Below are positions 53,082-63,647 of a stretch of 64,000 nucleotides of DNA, piece by piece; position 1 is the first letter of the stretch; each line of letters starts with the position of its first letter. The DNA is from Diaporthe sp. PMI_573 (taxonomy: Eukaryota; Ascomycota; Sordariomycetes; Diaporthales; Diaporthaceae). The stretch lies in NCBI GenBank assembly GCA_021399435.1, contig JAJTUP010000116.1, positions 91,914-155,913 on the forward strand. Reading direction: 5' to 3'. The notes below the pieces were generated by a model. The model searched no databases. It was not told the DNA's origin and worked only from the letters and a program-made list of their open reading frames with translations. The translations under genes were made by a program, and so were the position numbers.

Positions 53082-53337
53082 AATGGGGAGATGTGAGCCA
53101 CTGTTGTCGTTGAGTTCAGCGCCGCAAGTCCGCATCTTCTCAAGGGTGTTGATATGACCATGCTGCCCAGTATATGGCGCTGTTGCCCTCATTCTGCACA
53201 CTGTCTCGGTAGAGGACTCCAGTCGCCAGGCCGTTCATGCGCCAATTTAGCCGGGCAAGGTACGCTTTCCCTGGTATATCACAGGCGCCGACAATCAGGA
53301 TGATGATCTCGTCCGGGAGCTTTAGGAACGACGCCAT
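53082..53337 (-). pseudogene. F-box and ankyrin-type protein, cut by hAT-3
   Basis: Starts at 53337 with an F-box-like segment (LKLPDEIIILIVGACDI), then NGLATGVLYRDSVQ and an ankyrin-like start (GNSAIYWAAW). The frame then shifts: INTLEKMRTCGAELNDN, the rest of the repeat, lies in another frame up to the hAT-3 terminus. The continuation beyond the element could not be found. Such proteins act in protein turnover or as immune-type receptors in fungi; role here unknown. Confidence 0.6.
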
Positions 53338-54296
53338 TGAAAGAGTCTGATTAAATTTCTGTTGGACATTCGTTTTGAAGGAGGAGTTTCTTCGACATTT
53401 TGAGAAGAGATGGAGTTCGGGGTCAAGCGGGTAGCGTACCCGAAAAGCGACCCCGACCGACCCTATTCCACGGTCAGGTCAAGAGGGAGCATTCTAATAC
53501 GCACTAGTCTAGTCCTTTGGTGCGCAAAGATGCTTTCAAGGTTCATTCAAATATGTCAGAAGGCAGATCATCACTCACGGTGTTTCTAGCAAGCGTGAGC
53601 AGATTTTGGTATGGTTTTAGTGAGGAGGTGTTGGCAACATAACGGGGACCGAGCTCAGAATAGTGAGTACATTTGGAGGGACGATTCTCATAATTGCTTT
53701 ATGCGAATACTCGGATAAATCGGGAACCCTCAACGTAAATATCCAAAATAGGTGTGAGGAGTGCCTGGAACAAGGGCCTTACGTTGCTACGTGAAAAGTT
53801 CACCCATACAATAATATTGTATTGTCGGCTGGAACGTATATATCAAGAGCGATCAGGCCCTGGGGAGGGGGGTTACCTATGGGAAGGCAAACGCGGGAGC
53901 CAAGCAGATTCTAAACAGGCTGGTCTGTGGCCCATTTGCAGCAAGCCATTTCTTGCCTGTTGGCGATTTCCTCCCGAGTACCCCTCCGCCACAAATAAGA
54001 TCTGCCGAGCCACGTAAGGGCCAGACGCACACCACCACGACTAAAAACATTAACTAAAAGATTTGGTGAAACCCGTTTCGCATTCGACTGTATAGTTTGT
54101 AGCACGGAGGAGCAGTATCAAATTGACTGAACTAAAGCCTTGTGCTGCGAAGTGGGGTTGAAGAGAGCGGTACGGCTATGTCACCAGTGCCGGCCCGCTG
54201 ATCCCTTCGATTTCGAGAAGGAACCTACGTTTTTCCCCTTAGCTCTGAGACTAGACTCTGTTTTTGGCATCAGCCAAATCGACATCCCCCGCGGAA
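53338..54296. other. Intergenic
   Basis: Promoter side of the F-box gene and unassigned sequence. ORFs at 53754-54017 and 53911-54105 overlap on opposite strands and neither is convincing. Confidence 0.45.
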
Positions 54297-54979
54297 ATGG
54301 TCTTTGGAAATCCCAACGATGATCATCAACCCTGGAGCGACTCTGGCACGGTGTTCCAGTTATTCCCAGTCCTAGCACCTGGAATCAGACGCCTGATCTG
54401 GGAGCGCGAATTACTCTGTCCATCTTCTCTTATTCGTAAATGGAAAGACAGGAAATTCAGCTTCGCATTCCGGTGGCCTGTTCCACCTGCGCTTCAGGTT
54501 TGCGGAGAGACCAGGCTCTGGTTCATCCAACGATCGCGCGAACGAAGCAAGAACTCTTCAGTTCGCAGTATTGTAGCAACGGGAGGGAGAAGAAGAGTAC
54601 TTCTGCATTGATTGGACGACAGATACGGCATACATACACCGAGAGTGCAAGCGCTCTGGCTATAGCATCTGGGATGAGCTAGGACCTGCGTCAACGCCGG
54701 CTGAGGAACTCACTCCACCGTGGCGTAAACCTAAATCTGCGGTATCCATGCCTCAAGAGCATTACGCTAGAGATCAAGTGCCTTCGCTCGACACTCGAGG
54801 ATACGTTGATGGGTCCCTGGGAATTACGAGCCATCGCGAGAATAGTCCTAGCCGAGCTCGGAATGGATAAGCAGCGTGATCCTCACTGGCAGGCATCGCA
54901 ACACCAAGTCCTTCAGGTTACACGATTCACAGCTTCTCAAAACGAACCTCTATTGGACGTTTATTATGAAGAACACTGA
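54297..54979 (+). pseudogene. 2EXR-domain protein, two frameshifts
   Basis: The first frame (Met 54297) has the 2EXR signature VFQLFPVLAPGIRRLIWERE and FRWPVPPALQVCGETRLWF. It moves by +1 between about 54575 and 54590 to a frame with EEEYFCIDWTTDTAYIHREC, and by +1 again before about 54695 to a frame that ends GVNLNLRYPCLKSITLEIK and LLDVYYEEH at 54979. All three pieces belong together by content. Corrected length is about 226 codons. 2EXR proteins form large fungal families of unknown function. Either a pseudogene or affected by sequence errors. Confidence 0.65.
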
Positions 54980-55407
54980 ACATACAATATAAGAAGCTAA
55001 GTAAAAAGGACTGATCCTTGGATTTTCCACTCATTATAATGTTTGATGGGCAATCTGGCAGCATGATATGAGTTCTCGAGGACGGCTTTAGAAAATGTTC
55101 ATTGACAGGTAAGCAATTTGAGCTAGTTATAATCAAAATATGCTGCTTTCCAAACAATAAAGAAGGTCATGGAAATAGACTAGCAAAGGACTTCAAACTT
55201 CAAAGCACAACGTGGTAAATGACCGCTCACATCAGGTCCTCCCACACCACAAAATCAAGGCAGAAAGTGCTGCACAGGCCGAGTTAGATTGATGTGAGCG
55301 TCGTGGTTAACAGTGATGTGACCGTGCGTGTTACGGTAAGCATGGCCCATGACATGGTGGATGGAGGTGTCAGTTGAGTAGAAGAGCTGACCTGGGTCCT
55401 GTCGGTA
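54980..55407. other. Intergenic
   Basis: The 3' flanks of two convergent genes. No gene seen. Confidence 0.55.
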
Positions 55408-56045
55408 CTAAGAGGAGGGATGAGATTGGTTGAAGTATGGTTCGTTCGACCCATTGTTAAAGAGTGGATCAGTATGGCCCGTCGGAGCTAGTGACTGAGG
55501 CCCCCATCCTGACGCGGTGCTTGCGTCCATCAGCGGGCTTGTGGACAGGCAGCTTGTGGTGCCGTCTTGCTGACGTGGGGGGAGCATATCCCCCGTTCCA
55601 TTCAAGATAGAGGCGAAACTGCATGTTGATGATCCCGCGCATTGCCTGCAGCGATGTCAGTATACACACCACGCCCGCCGATATCTATAGCATACCATAT
55701 TATCCGAGCGCCCCCGTTGGGCGCACCTGGCGGGATCAGGAAGCTGGTGACCAAGGGGCCCGGGCAGGGGAGGGTGGGCTTAAACGCGTAGGAGATTGGC
55801 ACAAAGGCTTCGTCCGCGAATTGCAGGAGGGCACGGCATTCATCTCCGAACGGAGACTCGTGTCTGTTGAGGCTATAATTAGCAAATGACCAACCAGCGT
55901 CGGAGGGGTTTCATTACACTGCCGAGACGTGAGAGGCACCAGCAACCAGCTGAAGGGATGGGTTGGATATGCACATGACGGGACGGTCCTCAAAGGCCCT
56001 TGCCGCTGTTGCCAGCAAGGCGCCGAGCGTGAGTGCAGCCTTCAT
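55408..56045 (-). CDS. Small secreted cysteine-containing protein, three exons
   Basis: Exons on the minus strand are 56045-55918, 55863-55696 and 55645-55408, with introns of 54 bp (GTAATG...CAACAG) and 50 bp (GTATGC...CTGCAG). The joined frame encodes 177 aa. The signal peptide is MKAALTLGALLATAARA. The mature protein has VMCISNPSLQL, a segment FGDECRALLQFADEAFVP, PTLPCPGPLVTSFLIP and, spliced across intron 2, ARIIWQCAGSSTC. The six spaced cysteines after the signal peptide suggest disulphides. I recognise the general pattern of ascomycete small secreted proteins but no named family. Function unknown; an effector-like or wall role is possible. Confidence 0.75.
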
Positions 56046-56441
56046 GGCGCAGCCTTCTCTGCCACAACCTTCTTTTTTAAGAACTGGAACGGCGCGATGG
56101 ATGAGAGATGCGCTTGCACCAACTCGCAAAGCAGAGCGAACTTCAGTGCTATTTATCTTGGTGCGTATTAAATACCAGGGACATTGCCGCACCAGCGATG
56201 GAGGGGGAAACGGAAGCCCATACCTGGATCACGGATACCTTCTTCAGCGGCTACTCACACGCCGCACGGATCGTGTCGCCGATTGGCCTAAGTGGAATCG
56301 AAACGCTGAAATTTGCAAACACGGAATCGTGGACACCCTCTCCCACACACGACACTGCACCACTGCACCACGCCGCAAGATACGGTGCCAGCAGGATCCA
56401 GTCGATCGGTCCCCGGCTACAGCACTTGGAAACCAGGTGCC

Positions 56442-56944
56442 ATGGAAACCCATCCTCTGTGCGAAGGCGGCCTAGACCCTGCTTTCTGGGCGTCTTTCAT
56501 ACATGACATGGGGGGACAGGGTAACAGCCTCAGTGCACCAACTTTTGCGCCGGACATGCTGGAACCACAACTTTCTGAGCAGAAGCCCGGGAGCGCAGCT
56601 AATGATGATATGGGAGGTTAGTCAGCAAAATCCTCATGCACCCCAATACTGACTTTGGCAGCCTGCAAATTATGATCTGCTCAAGGCAGGACAGGATTGA
56701 GGCCAGTATTGCAGCGATACAGGCTGACCTGAGAGAGACGATGAGCTCCACGAGCCAGGTTCATGAGTTCTTGTTAAGTTTGGAATCTAGTATGGAAGCT
56801 TTGAAAGGTATGCTGGAAAAGTTACGCAGGAGTATGGATGTGTTTGCCAAAACCCTGTACCGCCTGCTCAGTGGTAATGCTGGGCCGAACGGCGAATCCG
56901 CTGCAGCAAACTCTGACTTTGCAACGAGGTGCGGTGAATTTTAA
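56442..56944 (+). CDS. Possible two-exon gene, junction unresolved
   Basis: Two protein-like ORFs lie in tandem: 56442-56621 (METHPLCEGGLDPAFW, DMLEPQLSEQKPGSAANDD) and about 56655-56944 (CSRQDRIEASIAAIQADLRE, heptad-like, then SMEALKGMLEKLRRSMDVF). The natural donor GTTAGT and acceptor TTTGGCAG do not keep the frame. A weaker GTCAGC donor four bases on would. The second part looks like a coiled coil. No family recognised. Confidence 0.4.
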
Positions 56945-57684
56945 TAATGTGTATTTGTACCTGCGGAGTTTCGTGGGCCTTGAGGCTTGGATGCTTGATT
57001 TTTAGTGGTCTGTATCGAAAGTAGATCTTTTTCAGGTCGTCACAAAGGCCCTGTTTGCTGGTTTCTTTTCTCTTCCTGTTTCAGTGCTTGAGTCGTGGCT
57101 TATTCTACCCCTTCTATCTGTTAGACTCATCTTGTTGCCGGTCGAGGGAGGCGATGTAGCGGCATGGTCAGAGTAGGAACTGGAACCAAGCGCTGGAATT
57201 CGAAGAAACCAAGCCTGTCTGGCGTGTCTGCGGCGAATCAACCCAGTCGAATTGTCTGTGGTCAACATGAAATTCTTTGATGGAACTAACACGTCAATTT
57301 TTTTGCTACTCAGAGTCAACGTGTAATAGGTCTTTTCTCGTTACCGAGCACTTTGAAGTCGAAATTTATCTCAAGGTAGGCTGAACGATCACGATGGAGT
57401 AGACCTCCAAAATATCTGTATCATGCTGAGAGCATATTGCTAGAAAGCCAAATGAATGATCAAGCGCAGCAGTAGGAACGAGATCAAGCAGTCCGAGAAA
57501 TGAATTTTGGAGCAACCTCAGGGTTACCTATGCCAGCCCCATCTTTCGCTGTTCAGCACATATCTTCCAAGCACGGGGACCTAAAACTTAATGTAGACTT
57601 TGACTAGTTATCCTATTTGTCGTCCTCTTTGGCCTGTTCGTTCAAAATAGATCCCTGATGCACTGTACGAGAGCCTGGGTGGTG
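56945..57684. other. Intergenic
   Basis: No gene seen. A minus-strand ORF at 57032-57319 is not convincing. Confidence 0.5.
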
Positions 57685-58263
57685 TCAGGATTCTGCTTTT
57701 CTTGGTGGAGACAATGAGTCGGAAATACCTGCGACAGCACCCGAAATAGAACCTCCGTGATCAGGCCTGGGAACGACTGTGGACGGTCTCATCGAAGGCT
57801 GCCCGATCTGTACTGGGGACGTTCGCCGGGGTTGTGAGCCAAGAGGCACGAAAAAGGCTTGCGACGGGCCTCCAGGGTAAGCAAAGCGGCCATCGAGCCG
57901 CAAAGGTTGGACCAGGTGCGTCGGCACTACCTCGATACTATAGCTTGTGGAGGCCAGCCGAAGTTGGATGTAGCCCGGGATGTGTCGTTCAGTAAAGAAC
58001 TCTGAGGTGATGTGGGGCCACACCGTCGGTGTTCCTAGTCGCGGGAAGAACGTGAGGGAGAATCGGGGATATCGGACGGCATCGATCTCCTCTGCGACAG
58101 CATTCTGAGCGCCCGAAGGAAACCAAAAAGCTATGCAGCCTTCGAGAGACGTATGATTCTCGAAGCTGTACGTGATCGAATCAAAGTATGTTGTTAGACG
58201 GACGGCCATGTTCGGGACGGGCTGGCCGCAGATGTTCAAGACCCTGCAACAAATGGGGGCCAT
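57685..58263 (-). CDS. Transthyretin/HIUase-like beta-sandwich protein
   Basis: 192 aa. The first 120 residues have the strand order of the transthyretin/5-hydroxyisourate hydrolase fold: CCRVLNICGQPVPNMAVRL, GCIAFWF, RYPRFSLTFFPRLG, then ITSEFFTERHIPGYIQLRL and SYSIEVVPTHLVQP. The catalytic His of the CHVLD motif is replaced (CCRVLN) and the terminal YRGS is absent, so urate-pathway activity is unlikely. The C-terminal 70 residues are Pro/Ser-rich and disordered. The fold call is by pattern only. Confidence 0.5.
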   Translation of the reverse strand: MAPICCRVLNICGQPVPNMAVRLTTYFDSITYSFENHTSLEGCIAFWFPSGAQNAVAEEIDAVRYPRFSLTFFPRLGTPTVWPHITSEFFTERHIPGYIQLRLASTSYSIEVVPTHLVQPLRLDGRFAYPGGPSQAFFVPLGSQPRRTSPVQIGQPSMRPSTVVPRPDHGGSISGAVAGISDSLSPPRKAES

Positions 58264-58950
58264 TTTTATTGACGGGACTCGAAATTAGGATGGAAGAAAG
58301 GGAAGCGGAGGCTACGGTTCTGGGCTTTATACGCAATCCAAGGTCGTGTTCAGTTCAAAGTCTATCTCTGACTTCCAGCTTGGCGTGAGTGGTCACCACC
58401 ACAGCCCAGTTCTTTCTTAATGCACTCCGTATGAACAATTTTCTAGGATCTGGCGTGAGGCAGAACCTCTAAGAAGGAGTACCCCGGCTAATCGCAGTTC
58501 CCGACCTGACCCCTACCACACAGAGTAGCATACGATGTGATTAAGATCATGAATTACACCACATGTATCAAGCCTTCGGAAACGGGCTACTTGGGGGATC
58601 AGGTTGGAATTGAAAATCCTGATTTGCGGTCAACATATGTTCTTAGTGCATCGGTGGAATACTTACGGGTTCGCATCAAAGTTTTGCGCAGCAGACCACG
58701 TTTCGAAAGGATCTCATTTGAGAGACGTGTAGGAATACACCCCACACTACAAGTAGCAGTCCTTCCTTACACATATAGGCACTCGACCCGTGACGCGAAT
58801 ATCATTATTTCTCTCCAGTTACTTTCTGCGGCTTAACACCTTTCAAAACCAAATGGGTGTCGAAATAGACATGAGAGAAGGTCCACATATGGTGTCTACT
58901 GTTAAACAAAGCGGATGAAGTGCCATGGCCACACCGACTAAAGTCCATCG
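58264..58950. other. Intergenic
   Basis: The promoter side of the transthyretin-like gene. An ORF at 58537-58836 has little protein character. No gene called. Confidence 0.45.
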
Positions 58951-59232
58951 CTATTTCACTTCGTTGTGGCCATTCAAATATGACTTTCTCTCTTTTGCTA
59001 GGCGAGAGATCTTGTTGCAATTATGCGCCAGTGTTTCTACCGCTGCGTTGAGGATCGGAAGTATGAAATCCTGGTTCCATGGCTGCGAGGGAGCCCGGTA
59101 GGGGAATGCCTCGGTCACGCCAAAATTCCAGCCACTCTGTTTGGAATGGAGCCATGATTTGTGGTGTCCCACCACCGACCACATCGTGAGACCTATGGCT
59201 TGCCATCCGAGAATGAGGTGCTGTGCGGCCAA
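58951..59232 (-). CDS. Small ORF of uncertain status
   Basis: 93 codons with moderately protein-like composition (QDFILPILNAAVETLAHNCN). No signal peptide, no recognised domain, and no clear splice signals. May be an exon or relic. Confidence 0.25.
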   Translation of the reverse strand: MAAQHLILGWQAIGLTMWSVVGHHKSWLHSKQSGWNFGVTEAFPYRAPSQPWNQDFILPILNAAVETLAHNCNKISRLAKERKSYLNGHNEVK

Positions 59233-59423
59233 GTTACCGGTTCTTTGGGTCGGAATTGAGAGCAGTCTTAGGTTTTTCTCTGTAAACCCGCCAGTACTGC
59301 ACTCCTCTGCAGCTTCCCGTATATAATGATGATCACACGCACCTCTCCTTCAATTACCATGATATTAACCGACTCTATTTCCTCCAATCTAAAGCTAGGC
59401 TATCCAGTATCCCCAAAACAAAA

Positions 59424-60276
59424 ATGTCCATCCAGACGAACGGAAATGATCAGCACGTCGCCAGGTTCGGTCACGAGCTGAAGTGGCTGCACGCCGCAGA
59501 AACCCGGGGTCAGGTAGGGCTTGGGCTGCTCCATCAACACGAGAGGGAGCTTATACAGAACAACATGTTGGACGATGATCGCGAGGTCAGGATGAAGCTG
59601 CGAAGAAAGTTTGAACTGGGAATGGACTATTTCCTTGATGTGAAGAACACGCTTTTACTGTGGCTGGCGATGTGGGACGAACTGCTGGGACAGAAATGCC
59701 GTTACGACCGTGAAGGTATATTACCGGTGAGCCGGGAAATGCTGGATGCCTCATTCCTGTCCCTGGTTACACTTACCCGCAGGCTCAATATCGGCTCTGC
59801 AGATCCCTCTCTGGTGAGCTCCGAGTCGTTGTCGGCCATGTGTCATCTGCCAGGGCTGCCATGGCACGGGCGAGCCCCCAGGTGCCACGGTGACAGGAAC
59901 AGGGACGGAACACCCCGATGACCTGGACACAATCTTAGCAGTGGATTCAAGCGATAACGAGATGTTCGATTCCGGATCGGATGAGTCCGAAAATGCCCCT
60001 GACGGCACGGGAGACAACGCAGATCTCACCGAAAAGGGGCAAAGCGGGTCCGACACCATTTTCGTTCTAGGTGACGTGGATGCTGAAGGTAACTTCGGAT
60101 CCGACTATGTCGCAAGAGCTTTGGACCGCCGGCCGGAATGCTCGTCGGTGGAGATGCGGCGGAGGGGTCTCCGTCCTCGTGGCCTTGGGGGAAATGTCGC
60201 ATCTATCATACCAAGGAAAAGGGCGGCCTATCAATGCGATGCTGATGCCGAAGGGGGACGAATGCTTAAAAGATGA
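59424..60276 (+). pseudogene. Unidentified acidic-tailed protein, C-run frameshift
   Basis: The first frame from Met 59424 is helical (LKWLHAAETRGQVGLGLLHQ, MDYFLDVKNTLLLWLAMWDE). The second frame, one base on, has an Asp/Ser-rich stretch (DTILAVDSSDNEMF) and a basic C-terminus (RRRGLRPRG, IIPRKRAA) ending at 60276. With C4 in place of the C5 run at 59875-59879 the two join (WHGRAPGATVTGTGTEHPDD) into 283 aa. Layout suggests a nuclear or chromatin protein, without a recognisable domain. Confidence 0.55.
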
Positions 60277-62443
60277 GTTCGGAGGTTGATGCCAGATGTT
60301 CCTGGGCTCTGCAACCTTAAGCACCAACGAATTGTTAATTCTGCGCGCTCATGATGTACTGAGTCGTTGATGACGGTGAGGTTTTCTTAATGTTTTTCTG
60401 TTAGGAGGACTCTGTGTACCGTACTTTATGGAGATCAATTACCTCAAGCACGAGAGATTGAGTTCTCGGTGGCTTCAATACACGGGCTGGTCCCACATCT
60501 GTCAGTGCTATGCTGCGTTGCTAAAACTGCCGAGCACACGTTTTGACCCCTGCTCATATTCTAGAGCTGCATCTGCAATTGAGGAACGATCCGCTTTACT
60601 CATCATAAACAACACATATATGCGAATTTGATCTGGTAGGCTTGATTGGTCGTACTGGGATACCTTGACGGAAGATACAACCTGCGCAGGGTGTACGGAG
60701 GGCCTCTGCTATTGTGGCAGCCAGGCGGTAGCTGATTGGCCCGGAATGGATCTTACCTTGTGCAAGACCATACAGGATGGATCAAAACCACTAGTGCATG
60801 GTGTACAAGCTTCTTCGTCCTGGGATTGATGTCAGGGTCGGTGGATTCCACTTGCGGGCCGCGGCTTGCTCGTCCTCACCTCACTGCCCATAAGATGGGC
60901 GCATCTGTGACCGATCCAGGCTCGTCCTCGTCTACTGTCAGCTTTCAAGCACCGTCAGACAGCCTTTCTACTCCTTGCCGCTGTAGTCAAGAGGCACTCC
61001 TCGGCATCACCAACGATGTCATACGTGCACTTGCAAGCAGAGTAGCAGGTGCTGCTCACAGTCAACGAAGGGGTCCACTTCCTGTTGAAAATTGGGACTC
61101 CAATACTAACTGTTTCTATCATCGTGTTTCCACAGCTACACGTGTTGGTCCAGCTCTCAACAGCCCGGGCCCAATGTACCCGAAGACCTGCCAACCGGAC
61201 AGCACAAGCACACCTGGGCATGGGTGAAATCACGGTGAGAGGCCTGGAACAGTAGACGATTAGCAGGCATTCGCCTGGCTGGATGGCAGCACCGTCAAAC
61301 TCCCCGAAATCGTGGCGAGAATCCCTCTCACTTGGTGCTGCTGGATCGACTAGATATAGCACATTGGCGATCACGATGGGTTCTTGGCTCCAGCCGAGGC
61401 GGTACCTCGGCTTACAGGGTTTCATGCCAAAGTGGGAACGGCGCCTGCACTCTACCACACTGCTACACCAGTAGTCTATTCGGGCCTGTCGCCTGCGTGA
61501 GGTATATAGGCTGGCGCAGGTGCGCAACTGTGGCGGCCCATGATCCCAAAGGGGCTTAGCTTACGGAGTAACTGCTACGTCGGCCAATGGTACTACCGGC
61601 TCAGACTCGTTCGATTTGAACGAGTCTCGTCCGGGGCGCGATCCAAAACGCAGGGAAATAGGGTGCGCTTTGCAGTTCATAAAGCAGTGCAAATGCCCTA
61701 CAAATTGTAGCTGACCCGGAGTACAGTAGATCTGCCCATCGACTGCGAATTATGGCGAGAATTGTCCCTCTGTCCTGCGTCATCTTCCTGCTCCCTCTCT
61801 TCATACGCATTGTTCAAGATGAGATATTCGGCGTCGATTATCCCTTACTGCGCGCCATGTGCGAAAAGATTGATATTGCGCGATGTTCTACCTGTCGGGG
61901 GCCATATAAGGTACTGGTCTGCTTGTGGCATATGGCAAGCAAAACTTTCTCATGGCTTGTTTGGGAGATGCCTTCTCGGTAAGCCTCAAATGTGTAACCC
62001 ACGAGGTCGACTGGGGCCTGCATGATTTGTGCCCAGGAGACTAATAAGCTAGTGCGAGCAACTTGGGTCTGGAAACCCGACGGCGGTGAGAGCCTGATGA
62101 CGGGACAGATGCAAAGGTAGTGAGACAAGACTATTATCGACGTGATTCGGGTCACGATGCATTGATATCGGATGCGTTCGAGATGGCAGGGCATCATGAT
62201 AAAACAAACTTAGGATCTAGCTGGTTGAATATGCTGAGGTGGTCTCACTTGATCCAAGGCGTCCTTTGGGCTGTAGATGTGTCATAAAATAGTCTAAGCT
62301 TCTCTGGCGTTCTTCTATGGACTAGCCACGAGGTCAGGTCCTGCCATTTTCATTGAAGGTTGGTCACTTAATACTGTACAACTCATACGGTCAACAAAAA
62401 TAACCCCTGGTGATCTTAATCAGCCATCATGCCTGCGGGAATG
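60277..62443. other. Gene-poor stretch with overlapping unresolved ORFs
   Basis: A plus ORF at 60736-61227 and a minus ORF at 60955-61527 (190 codons, Cys-rich) overlap on opposite strands. Neither has a recognised motif. From 61528 to 62443 nothing is supported. Confidence 0.4.
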
Positions 62444-63215
62444 TTATATTTCCCTTGATCGAGACATATGGAGGGTGTTCGTGAACGTGCGGCGCCGGGA
62501 AAATCTTGCGGAGTGTCGAACGTTGAGAAACGACTCGTCGTCCACGCGCAGGACATCGTAGTAGACAATCATCAAGTGCTCCCATTCATGAGCCTGACTG
62601 TCCTCGCCGGTGCCGATAAACCTTCCAGATCTGCTGATATGTTTCCGTAATTTGTCGAAACTTAGGATTCTCTGCTCCCTGTCGCTATACACGACAACCT
62701 CGCCTTCGAGGATACAGCTTTGTTTAAACTTACACCAGGAAGTGCCCAACCCCAAAGAATTTTCGATGACACCGTGCAATTTTTTCTTATCTTGAGTACT
62801 ATCTTTGCCACTCTTCGAGAATATTTGTATGCGGTCTGAGCCCCTCGAGAGGTCAATATGGATTTGGCAATATTCACCATCCATTTTGTTCTTAACACTC
62901 ATAAAGCCCTTGCCCATCTCAAGACAATGCTTGATGCTGCGGCCTTTCAGCCACGTCTGGCGGCCGACTTTGACGCCGATTTGAGGTTTGAAAAGTCTTG
63001 GGAGGTCTTCGGAGTCCATCTCTCTGAATGTAACACGGCTGCGTTCTTGCTCCAGCAGCCGAGTCGCAACGGTAAAATCGTCGTGTATCCTCATAATGTC
63101 GGGCAAGAGGCGATGGCAGCTGGCATATACCAAGCGTTCCGGGACGATAACCGGTAGGAAACTCTTGATAATCAACCTTGTCGCCCATTTTGCCTCTCTT
63201 GCAGTAAGTCTGCGG
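62444..63215 (-). pseudogene. ATP-dependent DNA ligase, adenylation-domain fragment
   Basis: The minus-strand frame is open from the hAT junction at 63215 (LTAREAKWATRLIIKSFLPV) to a stop at 62444. It contains the nucleotidyltransferase motifs of eukaryotic ATP-dependent ligases of the DNA ligase IV type: I, NKMDGEY (Lys as the adenylated residue); III, IFSKSGKDST; IIIa, CILEGEVVVY; then the VYYDVLRVDDES segment. The N-terminal DNA-binding domain, motifs IV-VI and BRCT domains are missing. It starts at a hAT-derived insertion and ends with unrelated residues after HSARFS. Such ligases seal DNA nicks with ATP. This copy cannot be complete. Confidence 0.75.
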
Positions 63216-63598
63216 TAGGGATGCCCAGGTACATGTACGAGACCTTTCGTACAGTGTACGAGTACGAGAAGGTTCGTACTCGTACATGTACTCGTACATC
63301 TTGAGTAAAAGTGACTTTGTCCAATTGCCGTTTTAGGTTTAGTGTCAGGAGCTGCCGGACCAAGAAAAGCTCACGATGGGATCAACTAGAGGAGAAGGAC
63401 TGGAAGGAACTAGAAGACATATATGCAGTACTTCTGCCAGGAAGAGGAGGATACAATGGAGGGAAAAGCTATCGCTAGCTTCGTTGACGATAAGAATGTT
63501 AAAAATATCACGAGATTTGCGACAAATGAAGCTACAATATGTCCCAAAAGGGTAAGCCTAAAAAGTCGTACATGTACTCGTACAAGTGGGCATCCCTA
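63216..63598 (+). mobile_element. Internally deleted hAT derivative (hAT-1 family)
   Basis: 383 bp with terminal inverted repeats TAGGGATGCCCA at 63216 and its reverse ending at 63598. Subterminal GTACATGTACGAG and CTCGTACATGTACTCGTAC motifs resemble the GTAC arrays of hAT-1. The interior keeps a short piece of the transposase C-terminus (LEEKDWKELEDIYAVLL, compare LEEKDWLELEDSYLELF in hAT-1). Flanks GTCTGCGG and GAACATCG do not match as an 8-bp duplication. Non-autonomous, probably mobilised by a related transposase. Confidence 0.8.
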
Positions 63599-63647
63599 GA
63601 ACATCGACCGACACACGTATAAAGAAGAAGGCTGCCTCGCTCACACG

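Noticed and set aside
60955..61527. 190-codon Cys-rich minus-strand ORF
   Set aside because: It overlaps an equally long plus-strand ORF, lacks a signal peptide and has no spacing pattern typical of a known family.
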